From NCBI RefSeq assembly GCF_017498065.1, contig NZ_JAGDFX010000008.1:1-64000 (forward strand): a stretch of DNA of 64,000 bases. The letters run 5' to 3'. Under the pieces are notes generated by a model. That model was not told the origin of the DNA and searched no databases. It saw only the letters and a list, made by a program, of their open reading frames with translations. Both the position numbers and the translations under genes were made by a program. Origin of the DNA: Oceanisphaera pacifica. GTDB taxonomy: Bacteria > Pseudomonadota > Gammaproteobacteria > Enterobacterales > Aeromonadaceae. Positions 42,252 to 50,902 of this stretch are shown piece by piece; the stretch's first letter is position 1, and each line of letters begins with the position of its first letter.

Positions 42252-42926
42252 TTAGATGTAATAAAACAACACCCAAACCGGCAGTGCCGCAAGTGCTACG
42301 GCAATCACAAAACGTACCCAAGGAAAGCTTGCATGAGGCAACTTATCTACCACTTGCTCACCGGGTGCCTGCTTATGGCCGGTGATCATGGCCTTAACTA
42401 ACCCCTCGCCTCTTAGCTTATACGCCACAATAGCCAGCACATGCAAAGCCACCAGCAGCAAAATGCCATAATAAAACCACTTCTTATGTATAAATGTCAT
42501 CAAAGACGTAGTGTCACTTGAGGCGTACATATACAAAGGGCCATTATAAAAAATATCATCTGTGCTGTATAAACCGCTAGTGAGTTGAAACAACAAGGTC
42601 GCCAGCAACGCCAGCACCATAATGCCGCCTACTGGGTTGTGACTTAGATAAATCGGCTTATTGGACTTAGCGCTGGCCACTAAGTAGCCGAAAATGTGTT
42701 TAGGGTGATACACAAAGTGGCTAAAGCGCGCATAAGGGGTACCAATAAAGCCCCAAATAATGCGATAAGTCAGCAAGGCAAGCAGCGCTTGGGCAAACAG
42801 CATGTGCTGATCCATATCGTCACCCGCTGAGCGCCACAACAAAAAGAGTAATACGGGTAAACTCCAATGAAAAATCCGAATAGACCAGTCCCAAACTTTA
42901 ACTGGGGGGGAGAGTGAACTGCTCAT
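42252..42926 (-). CDS. Cytochrome b561-family membrane protein (thiosulfate/Ni-Fe hydrogenase b-type like)
   Basis: This 224-residue inner-membrane di-heme cytochrome has about five hydrophobic helices. The opening PPVKVWDWSIRIFHWSLPVLLF and the YARFSHFVYHPKHIFGYL and LSHNPVGGIMVLALL blocks are typical of the cytochrome_B561 / NiFe-hydrogenase b-subunit group, with histidines able to bind heme. Such proteins often pair with soluble cytochromes c, and one (c') is encoded nearby on the other strand. The start at 42926 has AGGAG 9 nt upstream. The ATG at 42947 has no ribosome site. The electron partner is unknown. Confidence 0.85.
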   Translation of the reverse strand: MSSSLSPPVKVWDWSIRIFHWSLPVLLFLLWRSAGDDMDQHMLFAQALLALLTYRIIWGFIGTPYARFSHFVYHPKHIFGYLVASAKSNKPIYLSHNPVGGIMVLALLATLLFQLTSGLYSTDDIFYNGPLYMYASSDTTSLMTFIHKKWFYYGILLLVALHVLAIVAYKLRGEGLVKAMITGHKQAPGEQVVDKLPHASFPWVRFVIAVALAALPVWVLFYYI

Positions 42927-43058
42927 AAAGGTGCGCTCCTGTGGCATGAGTAAGGAGGTATATTAACCTAAGTTAATACTTTATTTAAGACGATGCTTAT
43001 TTGCATTGCCTGCCGTGTGACGCATGTCGTTGCCATTTATATACCTGCCGCCCAAATA

Positions 43059-43086
43059 AAACACCCCAGCAAAGGCTGGGATGTTG
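43059..43086 (-). terminator. Terminator of the 43.1-43.8 kb lipoprotein gene
   Basis: On the minus strand, CCCAGCC-TTTG-CTGGGGTG forms a stem (AACA-CCCAGC class) followed by TTTTATTT. Confidence 0.75.
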
Positions 43087-43107
43087 ATATATCAAAAGCA
43101 GAGAGTG

Positions 43108-43785
43108 CTATTGAGCTGTTGGCTGCTTAATTTTCGCTAGTGCTTGCTCTAACCCTTGGCGAAATTGGCTGCGGGTAAGGGCATCAATTTCTGGCCATTT
43201 TTGTTGTGGAGCAAAGTTAACTTTGGTTTGGGTAGTCACATCTTGCCCTTGTAATGCAACCCAACGAGGGTCGTAGTTACGTGTTTGCTCGCTGTCCCAC
43301 TCTAATACTTGGCTAACAATGGCTTTCAAGCGGTCGGGGTTGCTCATCGAATAAGGTGCAATGTTAACGCCAAAGCGTTTATTTAGCTGGCTCACCGCGG
43401 CGTGGGTGGTGTTATCACCGGATTTGTTAGCATCACTACGGGCGCGTAATTGGGCAGCATAAAACCAGAATGTGGCCTGATCTTGATAGTCATTATCGAA
43501 CATAATGGCAGATATCAAATACAGCACAGGTGGCGCATATTCGTTAGGCTGTTGCAATATGTCATTGATCATCTCGCCGTTGCCGTTAGTAATCTCATCC
43601 ATGGCTTGTTGAGATTTAGTGACATCAATTTGGGCAAACTCCCCTTTAGGGGTCATATCTGGCGTTGCTGTATCTTGTGTTGTTTCAACCTTGGTGTTGG
43701 CAGTCGCTTTATTCGCTTGTTCAGAAGTGGGGGCCGTAGAGCAGGCGGCTAATAGGCCACAGAGTAAAAAAGGATAGAGTTTCAT
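43108..43785 (-). CDS. Lipoprotein of unknown function
   Basis: This 225-residue protein has the lipobox LLAAC (Cys 15). A Thr/Ala-rich linker runs to about residue 50. An all-helical domain follows with the motif APPVLYLISAIMFDNDYQDQATFWFYAAQLRARSDANKS, which resembles a TPR/Sel1-like helical arrangement. No established family was recognised. It has its own terminator. GAGGTTACCC precedes the ATG, so translation is likely. Confidence 0.65.
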   Translation of the reverse strand: MKLYPFLLCGLLAACSTAPTSEQANKATANTKVETTQDTATPDMTPKGEFAQIDVTKSQQAMDEITNGNGEMINDILQQPNEYAPPVLYLISAIMFDNDYQDQATFWFYAAQLRARSDANKSGDNTTHAAVSQLNKRFGVNIAPYSMSNPDRLKAIVSQVLEWDSEQTRNYDPRWVALQGQDVTTQTKVNFAPQQKWPEIDALTRSQFRQGLEQALAKIKQPTAQ

Positions 43786-44134
43786 AGGGTAACCTCATTA
43801 AGAATAATATATCTAGCAAAGCGAGAAATTGGCGTTAGGTCAAGGTCTGAGAGACAATTTTAAGCTTGTATCAAAAATAATGATGCCGATAAGGCAGTTA
43901 TTGACCTATTACTTTCATTAAAGCCACTAAAAATAACCGTTATAACAATAAAAGTAACATAGATAAGCGTGTATTTGATAATGCTATAATAGCAACTGGC
44001 CGTTGCTAGATGCCAAGCCACAGTGTAAAACACACTCAAGATAATAGTCATGCCTTGTCTAATATCAGTGCTCAGTAAATATTCGCCGCCTCCTTTATCA
44101 ACAATAATCCCTTAATAAAAAGATCAGTGCCATT
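43786..44134. other. Intergenic region between divergent genes
   Basis: No gene is supported. A 63-codon frame on the minus strand (43860-44051) is hydrophobic but has no ribosome site. The stretch is AT-rich and should hold the promoters of the flanking divergent genes. Confidence 0.4.
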
Positions 44135-45253
44135 ATGACATTGCCACTCACCATAAGAGTTGCCACCTTTAATATTGCTCTAGACAGACCACAAGCTGGG
44201 CAACTCGCAGCCGAATTAGCGGCCGGTCATCGTCAACCTCAGCACATTGCCCGCATTTTGCAGCATGTTAGGCCAGATATCGTGCTACTTAACGAGTTTG
44301 ACCATACAGGGGACGCGCTAGATGACAATCACTTGCAGCTATTTTGCCGAGATTATCTCGCCAAGGGTGAACAAGGTATTGATTACCCCTATCGGTATTT
44401 AGTGCCGACCAATACTGGCATTTTGGCGCCATTGTCGTTAAGTGGTAAAGAAAGCCCTCATTTACCCGGCGATGGCTTAGGCTTTGGTGCTTTTCATGGG
44501 CAATACGCCTTTGCCATACTGTCGCGTTGTCCTTTACTGCTTGAGCAAGCGCGTAGTTTTCGTCACTTTTTATGGCGAGATATGCCTAATGCACGCCTCC
44601 CCCAAACTGCGCAGGGCAATTATTATTGTAACGAAGTACTCAACATACTGCCGCTATCTTCTAAAAATCACCTCGACTTACCTGTTTTGCTACCCAACGG
44701 ACGGGTATTGCATTTATTAGCCTGTCACCCAGCGCCCCCTATCGATGAAGGGCCAGAGCGACGTAATAGCTGTCGTAATTATGATGAACTGCGACTTTGG
44801 CACGACTATGTGCGACCCAAACACGGCCATTACTTAATTGATGATAATGGCGTTCAAGGTGGCTTAAAGCCCCAAGCAGATTTTATTATTTTGGGCGATT
44901 TAAATGCCGACCCACAAGATGGCGATGGTTTTCGTGAGGGCATTCAGGGACTATTAGCCGATCCTGTACTAAACCGGCAAGTATCAATGGGCAGGTTACG
45001 GCCCGTCTCTCGGGGTGGCTTTGGCCTTAAACCCAGAAGTACTCGATTAGGTTCGCCCAAATACTGGACGCACATGCAAGGCTTACGGCTCGACTATGTG
45101 CTGCCCAGCGCAAACTTAACGGCAGTGGCCAGTGGGGTATATTGGCCCGCTCGTAATAAGGCGAACGCAGAGCTGTTTTGGAATAAGCGCGGCTGGCCCG
45201 ATCGAAAAGCCAGCTCCGATCATCGGTTAGTGTGGGTTGATTTGGCCTTTTAA
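44135..45253 (+). CDS. Endonuclease/exonuclease/phosphatase (EEP) family hydrolase
   Basis: This 372-residue protein has the EEP-fold motifs ATFNIALDR (about 9-17), VLLNEFDH (metal-binding Glu), FIILGDLNADPQDGDGF (Asp-Asn pair) and the C-terminal SSDHRLVWVDL. No signal peptide was seen. Members range from DNases to phosphodiesterases. The substrate cannot be told. It is monocistronic with its own terminator. Confidence 0.85.
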   Translation: MTLPLTIRVATFNIALDRPQAGQLAAELAAGHRQPQHIARILQHVRPDIVLLNEFDHTGDALDDNHLQLFCRDYLAKGEQGIDYPYRYLVPTNTGILAPLSLSGKESPHLPGDGLGFGAFHGQYAFAILSRCPLLLEQARSFRHFLWRDMPNARLPQTAQGNYYCNEVLNILPLSSKNHLDLPVLLPNGRVLHLLACHPAPPIDEGPERRNSCRNYDELRLWHDYVRPKHGHYLIDDNGVQGGLKPQADFIILGDLNADPQDGDGFREGIQGLLADPVLNRQVSMGRLRPVSRGGFGLKPRSTRLGSPKYWTHMQGLRLDYVLPSANLTAVASGVYWPARNKANAELFWNKRGWPDRKASSDHRLVWVDLAF

Positions 45254-45540
45254 ACGCAAGCGCTAAGCGTGAGTATGCTCACGTTTTTAGTGGGCTAAAC
45301 ATCAATAACGCGAGCAATGTCAAACATTAGTTATTAAAGGCTGGGTTTTTAAGCGATTTAACTATTTAATAATACTCGAGACCCTGTATTGCTTTCGAAG
45401 TTCAGTTATCCGAGTTGGTGACCCGGATAAAACAGCTGGTATTCTTCATAGCGGGCAAGCCTTTTGGCTTGCCCTTTTTTTTGCCTGCTTTTTAATGGCT
45501 AAAGACTTTTTGCTACGGGATACACACAATTAAGGCCCTG
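45254..45540. other. Gene-free spacer before the RAYT element
   Basis: It holds TTATCCG/CGGATAA (about 45405-45430) and the terminator at 45453-45482. No coding frame was seen. Confidence 0.4.
45453..45482 (+). terminator. Terminator of the EEP hydrolase gene
   Basis: GGGCAAGCC pairs with GGCTTGCCC around TTTT, followed by TTTTTTTT. Confidence 0.92.
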
Positions 45541-45621
45541 CAACTAATTGGCCACCCATAGAAATTGGTTGTTTTTAGCCCAACTAATTGGCCACCCATA
45601 GAAATTGGTTGTTTTTTAGCC
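45541..45621 (+). repeat. Tandem REP-like palindromic repeats (two copies)
   Basis: Two 40-41-nt direct copies (45541-45580, 45581-45621) differ by one T. Each has CAACTAATT and AATTGGTTG arms around GGCCACCCATAGA, which folds into a hairpin with one mismatch. They lie 50 bp upstream of the RAYT gene, where its cognate REP elements are expected. The GGCCACCCATA core has a reverse-complement relative, ATAGGGTGGC, at about 46861-46870 downstream of the gene. Confidence 0.75.
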
Positions 45622-45670
45622 TAAAGCCTATACTTAACATGTTCAGGGTTGAACTTTTTAGGAGGTTAGG

Positions 45671-46645
45671 ATGGCTAAACCACGGGTTGCCCAAGTGAGT
45701 TTACAAGATACGCCCTTTTACCATTGTGTGAGTCGCACGGTGAGAAGGGCATTTTTGTGTGGTGTGGATGAGGTTTCTGGTCGCACGTTTGAACACCGTC
45801 GAAAATGGTTAGAGAAGCGATTGCTGTTTTTGACGCAGGCGTTTGCCATAGATATTACAGCTTATGCAGTTATGTCTAATCATGTGCATGTGGTGCTGCG
45901 TATTGATGCAGAAACAGCAATGAATTGGCGAGATATCGATGTGGTAAATCAATGGCATAAGCTGTTTAAAGGCACACCGCTCACCCAACGATTTGCGAAC
46001 GGCGAGGTCGTTAAGGCTTATGAAATCGACACGCTTAACGAGAGAGTTGCCGAGTATCGACGTCGACTGATAGACATCAGCTGGTTTATGCGCGCTTTAA
46101 GCGAGCCAATTGCTCGCCAAGCCAATAAAGAAGACAACTGCACGGGACGCTTCTGGGAAGGGCGCTTTAAATCTCAAGCCTTACTCGACGAAGCCGCAGT
46201 GCTGGCCTGTATGACTTATGTCGATTTAAACCCTATTCGCGCCAACATGGCCACCACCCCAGAAACGTCTAAGCACACCAGCATTAAGCGACGTATCGAT
46301 GCTGCAAAGCAGGGAGCACAACCGAAGCGTTTACTGCCCTTTGTGGGTAATGACCGTAAAGAGTTGCCCAAAGGCTTACTGTTTGAGGCAAAAGACTACA
46401 TCACCCTCGTAGACGATATGGGCAGAATACTACGTGATGATAAACGAGGTGCCATTGCAGACAGTACCGCCAACATACTGAACAGGTTGAATATTCCGCT
46501 AGAAAACTGGTTAAAGATAACCGAAGAGTTTAAATATCTGTTTACCGGACCGGTTGGGTCGCTTGAAGACTTAACGCGTTACTGCAAACACTTAGGTATG
46601 CAGCGGCGCGCGCACCTTAAAAGTTGCCAACACTGGTCAAACTGA
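45671..46645 (+). CDS. REP-associated tyrosine transposase (RAYT, Y1-Tnp superfamily)
   Basis: This 324-residue protein belongs to the IS200-like Y1 transposase group. The metal-binding HxH motif is in AVMSNHVHVVLRID (about residues 76-82). The family blocks FYHCVSRTVRRAFLCG, PIARQANKEDNCTGRFWEGRFKSQALLDEAAVLACMTYVDLNPIRA follow. RAYTs are single-copy chromosomal enzymes that cut single-stranded REP/BIME DNA. AGGAGG lies 6 nt before the ATG. Upstream tandem hairpins and a downstream inverted motif suggest a complete unit. Confidence 0.9.
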   Translation: MAKPRVAQVSLQDTPFYHCVSRTVRRAFLCGVDEVSGRTFEHRRKWLEKRLLFLTQAFAIDITAYAVMSNHVHVVLRIDAETAMNWRDIDVVNQWHKLFKGTPLTQRFANGEVVKAYEIDTLNERVAEYRRRLIDISWFMRALSEPIARQANKEDNCTGRFWEGRFKSQALLDEAAVLACMTYVDLNPIRANMATTPETSKHTSIKRRIDAAKQGAQPKRLLPFVGNDRKELPKGLLFEAKDYITLVDDMGRILRDDKRGAIADSTANILNRLNIPLENWLKITEEFKYLFTGPVGSLEDLTRYCKHLGMQRRAHLKSCQHWSN

Positions 46646-47002
46646 GTACTTAGCGTCAATCAACAGAGATAAATGCATACACTCCAACAGGAGTGCACTA
46701 GTGCTGCCTGAATACCGCCTAAACGAAGCAAATTACTAGCAAATCACATCAAGTAGTAACAATCAGCTCCATTTTGGTTTTCCATCCCATTCAATTTTAC
46801 CAATCACGGCCAAAAATCTAGGTTGCTGGCCCAACATGAGTCTCAATGAAACAATTTAACATAGGGTGGCATTTTAGGTTTTTTTTAGGTTTTTTAGGTT
46901 GCAATGTTGCTCACTACTTAACGTGGCGTTAAGGTTAAAACACAAAAAAGCCAATGTTTAACATCGGCCTTTTTAATGGGCGCTTGCTGTGAGCTTGGCC
47001 TG
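46646..47002. other. Gene-free region after RAYT
   Basis: No gene was seen. It contains the inverted REP-like motif ATAGGGTGGC, a short tandem TTTTAGG array (about 46874-46902), and the terminator of the downstream minus-strand ftsZ-like gene. Confidence 0.45.
46944..46975 (-). terminator. Terminator of the ftsZ-like gene
   Basis: On the minus strand, AAGGCCGATGTT faces AACATTGGCTT with G-T pairs, followed by TTTTTGTGTTTT. Confidence 0.8.
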
Positions 47003-48085
47003 TTATTGCTGGCGTTGGCGCAAGAAAGCGGGAATATCTAGGCCTTCTGGTGTGGGCTCACTGGGGTGCTCTGCCGTTTGTGGTTGAGGCTGGGTGGGGG
47101 CTATGGTTTCTTGCTGTGGCTGAATGCCTGTGGCAATCATAGTCACCTGAATGCTGTCGGTTAAATCGGGGTTTAAACTAATACCCGATACCACGGTTGC
47201 ATATTCGCCTACACACTCGGCTACGTGATCCCCAATTTTTTGGAAGTCGTCTAAGCCAATATCCATAGACGCTACCACGTTTAATAACACGCCGCGTGCG
47301 CGTTCTAACTCTACGCGCTCTAACAGTGGGTTATTAAGTGCTTGTAAGGTTGCATCTTCTACCTTGTTGTCACCTGTGGCCAAGCCTATGCCCATTACCG
47401 CCTTACCTTGTTGGCTCATAATGGTGCGAACATCGGCAAAGTCGATGTTAATAAGGCCAGTTTGGCCAATAATGTCGGCCAAGCCTTTAACTGCATTTTG
47501 TATGACTTTACTGCTTTCGGTAAATGCTTGTAGCAATGGGGTTTTAGCGCCCAGCACTTTAAGCAGGTAGTCGTTGGGTAAGACTAATAAGGCATCAGTG
47601 TGATCCGCTAATACCTTAAGGCCATCGTCGGCGGATTTAGCACGCAATTTACCTTCAAAGGCAAAGGGTCGGGTGACGATAGCTACTGTCATTATGCCTA
47701 ATTCGCGGGCTACTTTGGCAACGATGGGGGCCGCGCCTGTACCTGTACCACCGCCCATACCGGCAGTAATAAAGCATAAATCCGCACCTTTTAATTGGGC
47801 GCGGATTTCGTCAATGCTTTCTTCAGCGGCTTGGTGACCAATCTCAGACTGCGCGCCGGCACCTAGGCCACGGGTTAATACTTTACCAAGTTGTAAGATA
47901 TCGACACGGCTTTGTTGCAGCGCCTTGGCGTCGGTATTCATAGCAACGATATTAACATGCTCGGGTAGGCTGCTATCGGCTAATAAGTTGACGGTATTGC
48001 CGCCACAACCGCCTACGCCAATAACGCTGATATTAATAGCGTCACAATCTGCTTCAGCCGGTTCAAAAAGGAGGTGGTCGTTCAT
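47003..48085 (-). CDS. Second FtsZ (divergent tubulin-like GTPase paralogue)
   Basis: This 360-residue tubulin-superfamily GTPase retains all the main FtsZ features. They are an N-terminal nucleotide motif IGVGGCGGN (22-30), NTDAKAL (50-56), the tubulin signature GGGTGTG (111-117), the catalytic T7 loop NIDFADV (213-219), a short linker (about 322-348) and the C-terminal tail [11 protein letters not shown] that in E. coli FtsZ binds FtsA and ZipA. The sequence differs strongly from E. coli FtsZ elsewhere (for example [27 protein letters not shown]). It is not in the mur-fts cluster but behind a WYL regulator gene. A primary FtsZ in the usual cluster is expected elsewhere but not seen here. 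It may modulate division by co-assembling. Confidence 0.85.
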   Translation of the reverse strand: MNDHLLFEPAEADCDAINISVIGVGGCGGNTVNLLADSSLPEHVNIVAMNTDAKALQQSRVDILQLGKVLTRGLGAGAQSEIGHQAAEESIDEIRAQLKGADLCFITAGMGGGTGTGAAPIVAKVARELGIMTVAIVTRPFAFEGKLRAKSADDGLKVLADHTDALLVLPNDYLLKVLGAKTPLLQAFTESSKVIQNAVKGLADIIGQTGLINIDFADVRTIMSQQGKAVMGIGLATGDNKVEDATLQALNNPLLERVELERARGVLLNVVASMDIGLDDFQKIGDHVAECVGEYATVVSGISLNPDLTDSIQVTMIATGIQPQQETIAPTQPQPQTAEHPSEPTPEGLDIPAFLRQRQQ

Positions 48086-48100
48086 CCGGTACTCCGTGGA

Positions 48101-48129
48101 AAAACAAAAGGGCTGATTGAGTCAGCCCT
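48101..48129 (-). terminator. Intercistronic terminator or attenuator before the ftsZ-like gene
   Basis: On the minus strand, AGGGCTGA and TCAGCCCT form an 8-bp stem (48122-48129 with 48109-48116), followed by TTTTGTTTT. It lies after the WYL gene and ends only about 16 bp before the ftsZ-like ATG, leaving no room for a separate promoter downstream. Expression must therefore come by read-through or from a promoter within the upstream gene. Confidence 0.8.
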
Positions 48130-48156
48130 GAAAGTTAAGGTTCAATGATAAATAGT

Positions 48157-49116
48157 TTAGCTGTTTTTTAACGACTCTGGGGCGAGAATTTCAACTTTTC
48201 CTGCCATATCGGTTAGCCAGCGACGAAACTCGGGCGTGTCTTTCACTTCGGTTTCTACCATCATGCTTTGCTTGTCGTAACGGGTCAACCTAGGGTTATG
48301 CCCAGGGATGGCCGTTTCAATAATGGCGCGATTAGGGTTAGTAATGCGGCCTACAAAGTGAATGGTATCTGACTCTTCGTGGTATCCCTTTTCGCGTAAT
48401 AATTTATTAACGCTAAATTCATGAGGTTGTTTCACCGGTAGGCTGGTTAGCTCTACCTCTTTAATGTTATCAAAGGCAATACCGTAAATTTTAGGATCCA
48501 TATCCGATACGGTGCATAACAGCATGGTGCCATCTTTACGGGCCACAATGCCTAATGGGTTAACCTGTTCGTAACGTAACCATACGGTACGACCTTTGAT
48601 CACGCGTTTAATTTCAGCACTAAATTTACGGCCGCGCCATAGTGCATCACGAATCGTGGTGGCACGGCGTATGTCTGGGCTGCCAGCAAATGGTTTTGGT
48701 AAACGCACTACGTTTTCTGTCCAGCGGCTAGCTAATTCGCTTTGGCTATCACTAATTACCTGGTTTGCTTTATCAATAATTGGATTTAGCTCTGTTAATA
48801 CACTAGCAGGCAATAGATCGGCGGCCTGATCATTCCAGGTTTTTAGTGCCATGGCTAAGCCCAGTGGCATAAAGTTAGCAAAATCGTTTAAACCATTGCG
48901 TTCAAAACACCAGCCATGGGGCTTGCTGCGATCATCAGAGGTGAGATCAAACAGGCCCATGCCAGACATTTCTTCTAAGTCTCGCTGTACGGTGCGCAAA
49001 CTTACTTGAATACCTTCTTCTTCTAGTTTTACTTGCAGCTGGCGTGCGGTCAGCTTGTATGGACGATAAGGAACACAGCGCGCCAGGGTCAATTGTCTTA
49101 ATAGCTTCTTACTCAT
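48157..49116 (-). CDS. WYL-domain transcriptional regulator
   Basis: This 319-residue protein has an N-terminal helix-turn-helix (about 1-60, KLTARQLQVKLEEEGIQVSLRTVQRDLEEMSGMGLF) typical of the HTH_11/DeoR-like group. The central WYL ligand-binding domain (about 170-230) contains VNPLGIVARKDGTMLLCTVSDMDPKIYGIAFDNIKEVEL, and a C-terminal WCX-type extension follows. WYL regulators in other bacteria (for example DriD, BrxR) respond to nucleic acids and control DNA-damage or defence genes. The ftsZ-like gene follows by 71 bp in the same direction. A palindrome at 49161-49179 may be its operator. Confidence 0.85.
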   Translation of the reverse strand: MSKKLLRQLTLARCVPYRPYKLTARQLQVKLEEEGIQVSLRTVQRDLEEMSGMGLFDLTSDDRSKPHGWCFERNGLNDFANFMPLGLAMALKTWNDQAADLLPASVLTELNPIIDKANQVISDSQSELASRWTENVVRLPKPFAGSPDIRRATTIRDALWRGRKFSAEIKRVIKGRTVWLRYEQVNPLGIVARKDGTMLLCTVSDMDPKIYGIAFDNIKEVELTSLPVKQPHEFSVNKLLREKGYHEESDTIHFVGRITNPNRAIIETAIPGHNPRLTRYDKQSMMVETEVKDTPEFRRWLTDMAGKVEILAPESLKNS

Positions 49117-49525
49117 GGTGATGCCCTCTTGCTTGGTATGATTGTATCCTAGATGAGGGGTGTGACAACTTTTGTCGCATCTTTTGCGGAGGATACTGTC
49201 GCTATTTTTCTACAGTTAGCATTAATGGGTCTATTTCTGACGCGGCACAAGGGTTGAGATATAGGGGGTTATACATTTAACTGTTTGAATTTACAGGTTT
49301 AACTTTTAATTATGAGCGCTATTTGGCTGCTGCGCTTATTTTGGTCATTGGCGAGATATGCTGCTGAAACGGAAAAATAAAATGTCGTGATGTCTGTTTT
49401 AATAAGCAATTAAGGCAATGGCAGAGCTTGACATTACGGATTTGGGATTCGAAGAGGGCTAGATAATGCGGTGTGGGTATAAAGCAGGGTAAAGGAGCGA
49501 CAGCCCTTTACCCTAAGCGAGTAGG
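49117..49525. other. Promoter region of the WYL gene and gene-free spacer
   Basis: No gene was seen. It holds the candidate WYL operator (49161-49179) and a 10-bp hairpin AGGGTAAAGG/CCTTTACCCT (49486-49495 with 49505-49514) that may end the SirB transcript. Confidence 0.5.
49161..49179. promoter_or_regulatory. Candidate operator palindrome upstream of the WYL regulator
   Basis: TGTGACAA-CTT-TTGTCGCA is an inverted repeat matching at 7 of 8 positions per arm. It begins 45 bp before the start codon, a position typical of autoregulation. The regulator assignment is inference. Confidence 0.5.
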
Positions 49526-49915
49526 TTAGAGCGCCAACCAAGATAAAGGTGACTTGCTTATGGCTACACCATAGATATACGCAAAAATAGCAATGGAGAC
49601 GAGGGTGGCGACCAGTCGTTGGTGGCGCGTCTTACCCCGCTTAATGGCAATGGTACCCACGACAATATAGAGCACCAAGCCGATGACTTTAGCCGTCAGC
49701 CAAGGGCTGTTACCAAAGGGTATTTGACTGGTGAGCACGGCCAACCAAATACCCAGGGCAAGTAGTAAGGTGTCAATAACATGAGGGGCAATTTTTAGTA
49801 GCTTGTTGTGAACGCGCGCCGGCGAGGGAATAGCTAACCAAGCACGTAATATAAATAGGGTAATACTGATGATAGCAAACATCATGTGAGCATGTTTAAT
49901 GGCCATGTAAGGCAT
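49526..49915 (-). CDS. SirB family membrane protein
   Basis: This 129-residue inner-membrane protein has four hydrophobic helices and the SirB2 blocks KHAHMMFAIISITLFILRAWLA, KIAPHVIDTLLLALGIWLAV and LTAKVIGLVLYIVVGTIAIKRGKT. The function is unknown. In E. coli the homologue is YchQ. GGAG lies 6 nt before the ATG. Confidence 0.85.
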   Translation of the reverse strand: MPYMAIKHAHMMFAIISITLFILRAWLAIPSPARVHNKLLKIAPHVIDTLLLALGIWLAVLTSQIPFGNSPWLTAKVIGLVLYIVVGTIAIKRGKTRHQRLVATLVSIAIFAYIYGVAISKSPLSWLAL

Positions 49916-50062
49916 GATAACTCCACAAAATACAATTAAGAGAACGCCATGATAACAGGAAGCCGTTTTATGGTAGTGTTGAATCTAGGATAAGGCTCAG
50001 ATTTTATGTAATTTTTGCCTGTATTTTTCAGATGTTGAAATCACTTACGAGGAAACAGCTAT

Positions 50063-50494
50063 ATGATACTGAAACACTCTCTTTATGGTTTGATGGCAAC
50101 GTTACTAGCCGCCCCTGCGTTAGCCGCGCCTATTACTGTGTATAAATCGCTTAGCTGCACCTGTTGTGAAGACTGGGTGAGTCATATGCAAGCGTCGGGC
50201 TTTGAGGTAGATGTTATTAATGGGGACAACTTAACGCCCATCAAAAAGCTGGCTGGAGTGAACGCCGAGTTGGCGTCTTGCCATACTGGTATTATTGATG
50301 GCTACGTGATTGAAGGCCACGTGCCAGCGAGTGATGTGCGCCAATTATTAAAGCAACAGCCCGAAGTGCGTGGGTTAACCATTCCGGGTATGCCACAAAG
50401 TGCACCGGGGATGGATATTCCGGGTTCTCCTTATGAAGTACTTAGTTTTGATACTCAAGGCAATACGGCGGTATTTAACCGTTACCCTGGCTGA
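50063..50494 (+). CDS. DUF411 periplasmic metal-binding protein
   Basis: This 143-residue exported protein has a signal peptide ending PALAAP. The mature part has a CxCC motif (SLSCTCCEDWVSHM), a later SCHTG with Cys-His, and methionine-rich segment GMPQSAPGMDIPG, the pattern of DUF411 (CopG-type copper) proteins. Copper binding in the periplasm is inferred from the family. GAGGAAACAGCT precedes the ATG. Confidence 0.85.
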   Translation: MILKHSLYGLMATLLAAPALAAPITVYKSLSCTCCEDWVSHMQASGFEVDVINGDNLTPIKKLAGVNAELASCHTGIIDGYVIEGHVPASDVRQLLKQQPEVRGLTIPGMPQSAPGMDIPGSPYEVLSFDTQGNTAVFNRYPG

Positions 50495-50833
50495 TTAAGG
50501 CTGAGCCTCAAACTCAATAAACCGAGTCCCCTGAAATATCAAGATCCCGGTTTGCTCGGGCGTGAGTTGTTCATATAAGAAAGCATCAACTTGAAACTCA
50601 CGCTCGTCGTGACTATTAAGCGGGCGAAAGGTTACATAATAGTTCACTCTAGGAGGCGGCATTTCGGTTTGTTGCTTATATGTTTGCCCCATAAATTCGC
50701 GCGTCTTTTTATCAACCACCAGCACTGATAGGCGAGTTGGGTCTTGTGCATTATTATGTAAATGAATGTAAAGGCGACGGCCGATCACAATAACGGCAAT
50801 GATAATAATGGCCCCAAATACCAGTTTGCCCAT
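50495..50833 (-). CDS. DUF2500 family membrane protein (YhhM-like)
   Basis: This 112-residue protein has one N-terminal transmembrane helix (LVFGAIIIIAVIVIG) and a small beta domain ending FQGTRFIEFE, matching DUF2500 (E. coli YhhM). In E. coli yhhM lies beside rsmD and yhhL. Here it is 11 kb away from those genes. The function is unknown. Its stop abuts the DUF411 gene stop tail-to-tail. Confidence 0.8.
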   Translation of the reverse strand: MGKLVFGAIIIIAVIVIGRRLYIHLHNNAQDPTRLSVLVVDKKTREFMGQTYKQQTEMPPPRVNYYVTFRPLNSHDEREFQVDAFLYEQLTPEQTGILIFQGTRFIEFEAQP

Positions 50834-50902
50834 TGAGCTTCCTTATTGGTGATGTGGTGTGTTGCACTATAAAGCATAACTAGGCGGCGTGAAGGTGACA
50901 TT

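Noticed and set aside
41694-42321. Several open frames of 61-105 codons within the hairpin-rich element
   Set aside because: They overlap each other on both strands, follow from the inverted repeats, lack ribosome sites and do not resemble proteins.
43860-44051. 63-codon hydrophobic minus-strand frame
   Set aside because: No ribosome site and AT-rich composition explain its hydrophobicity.
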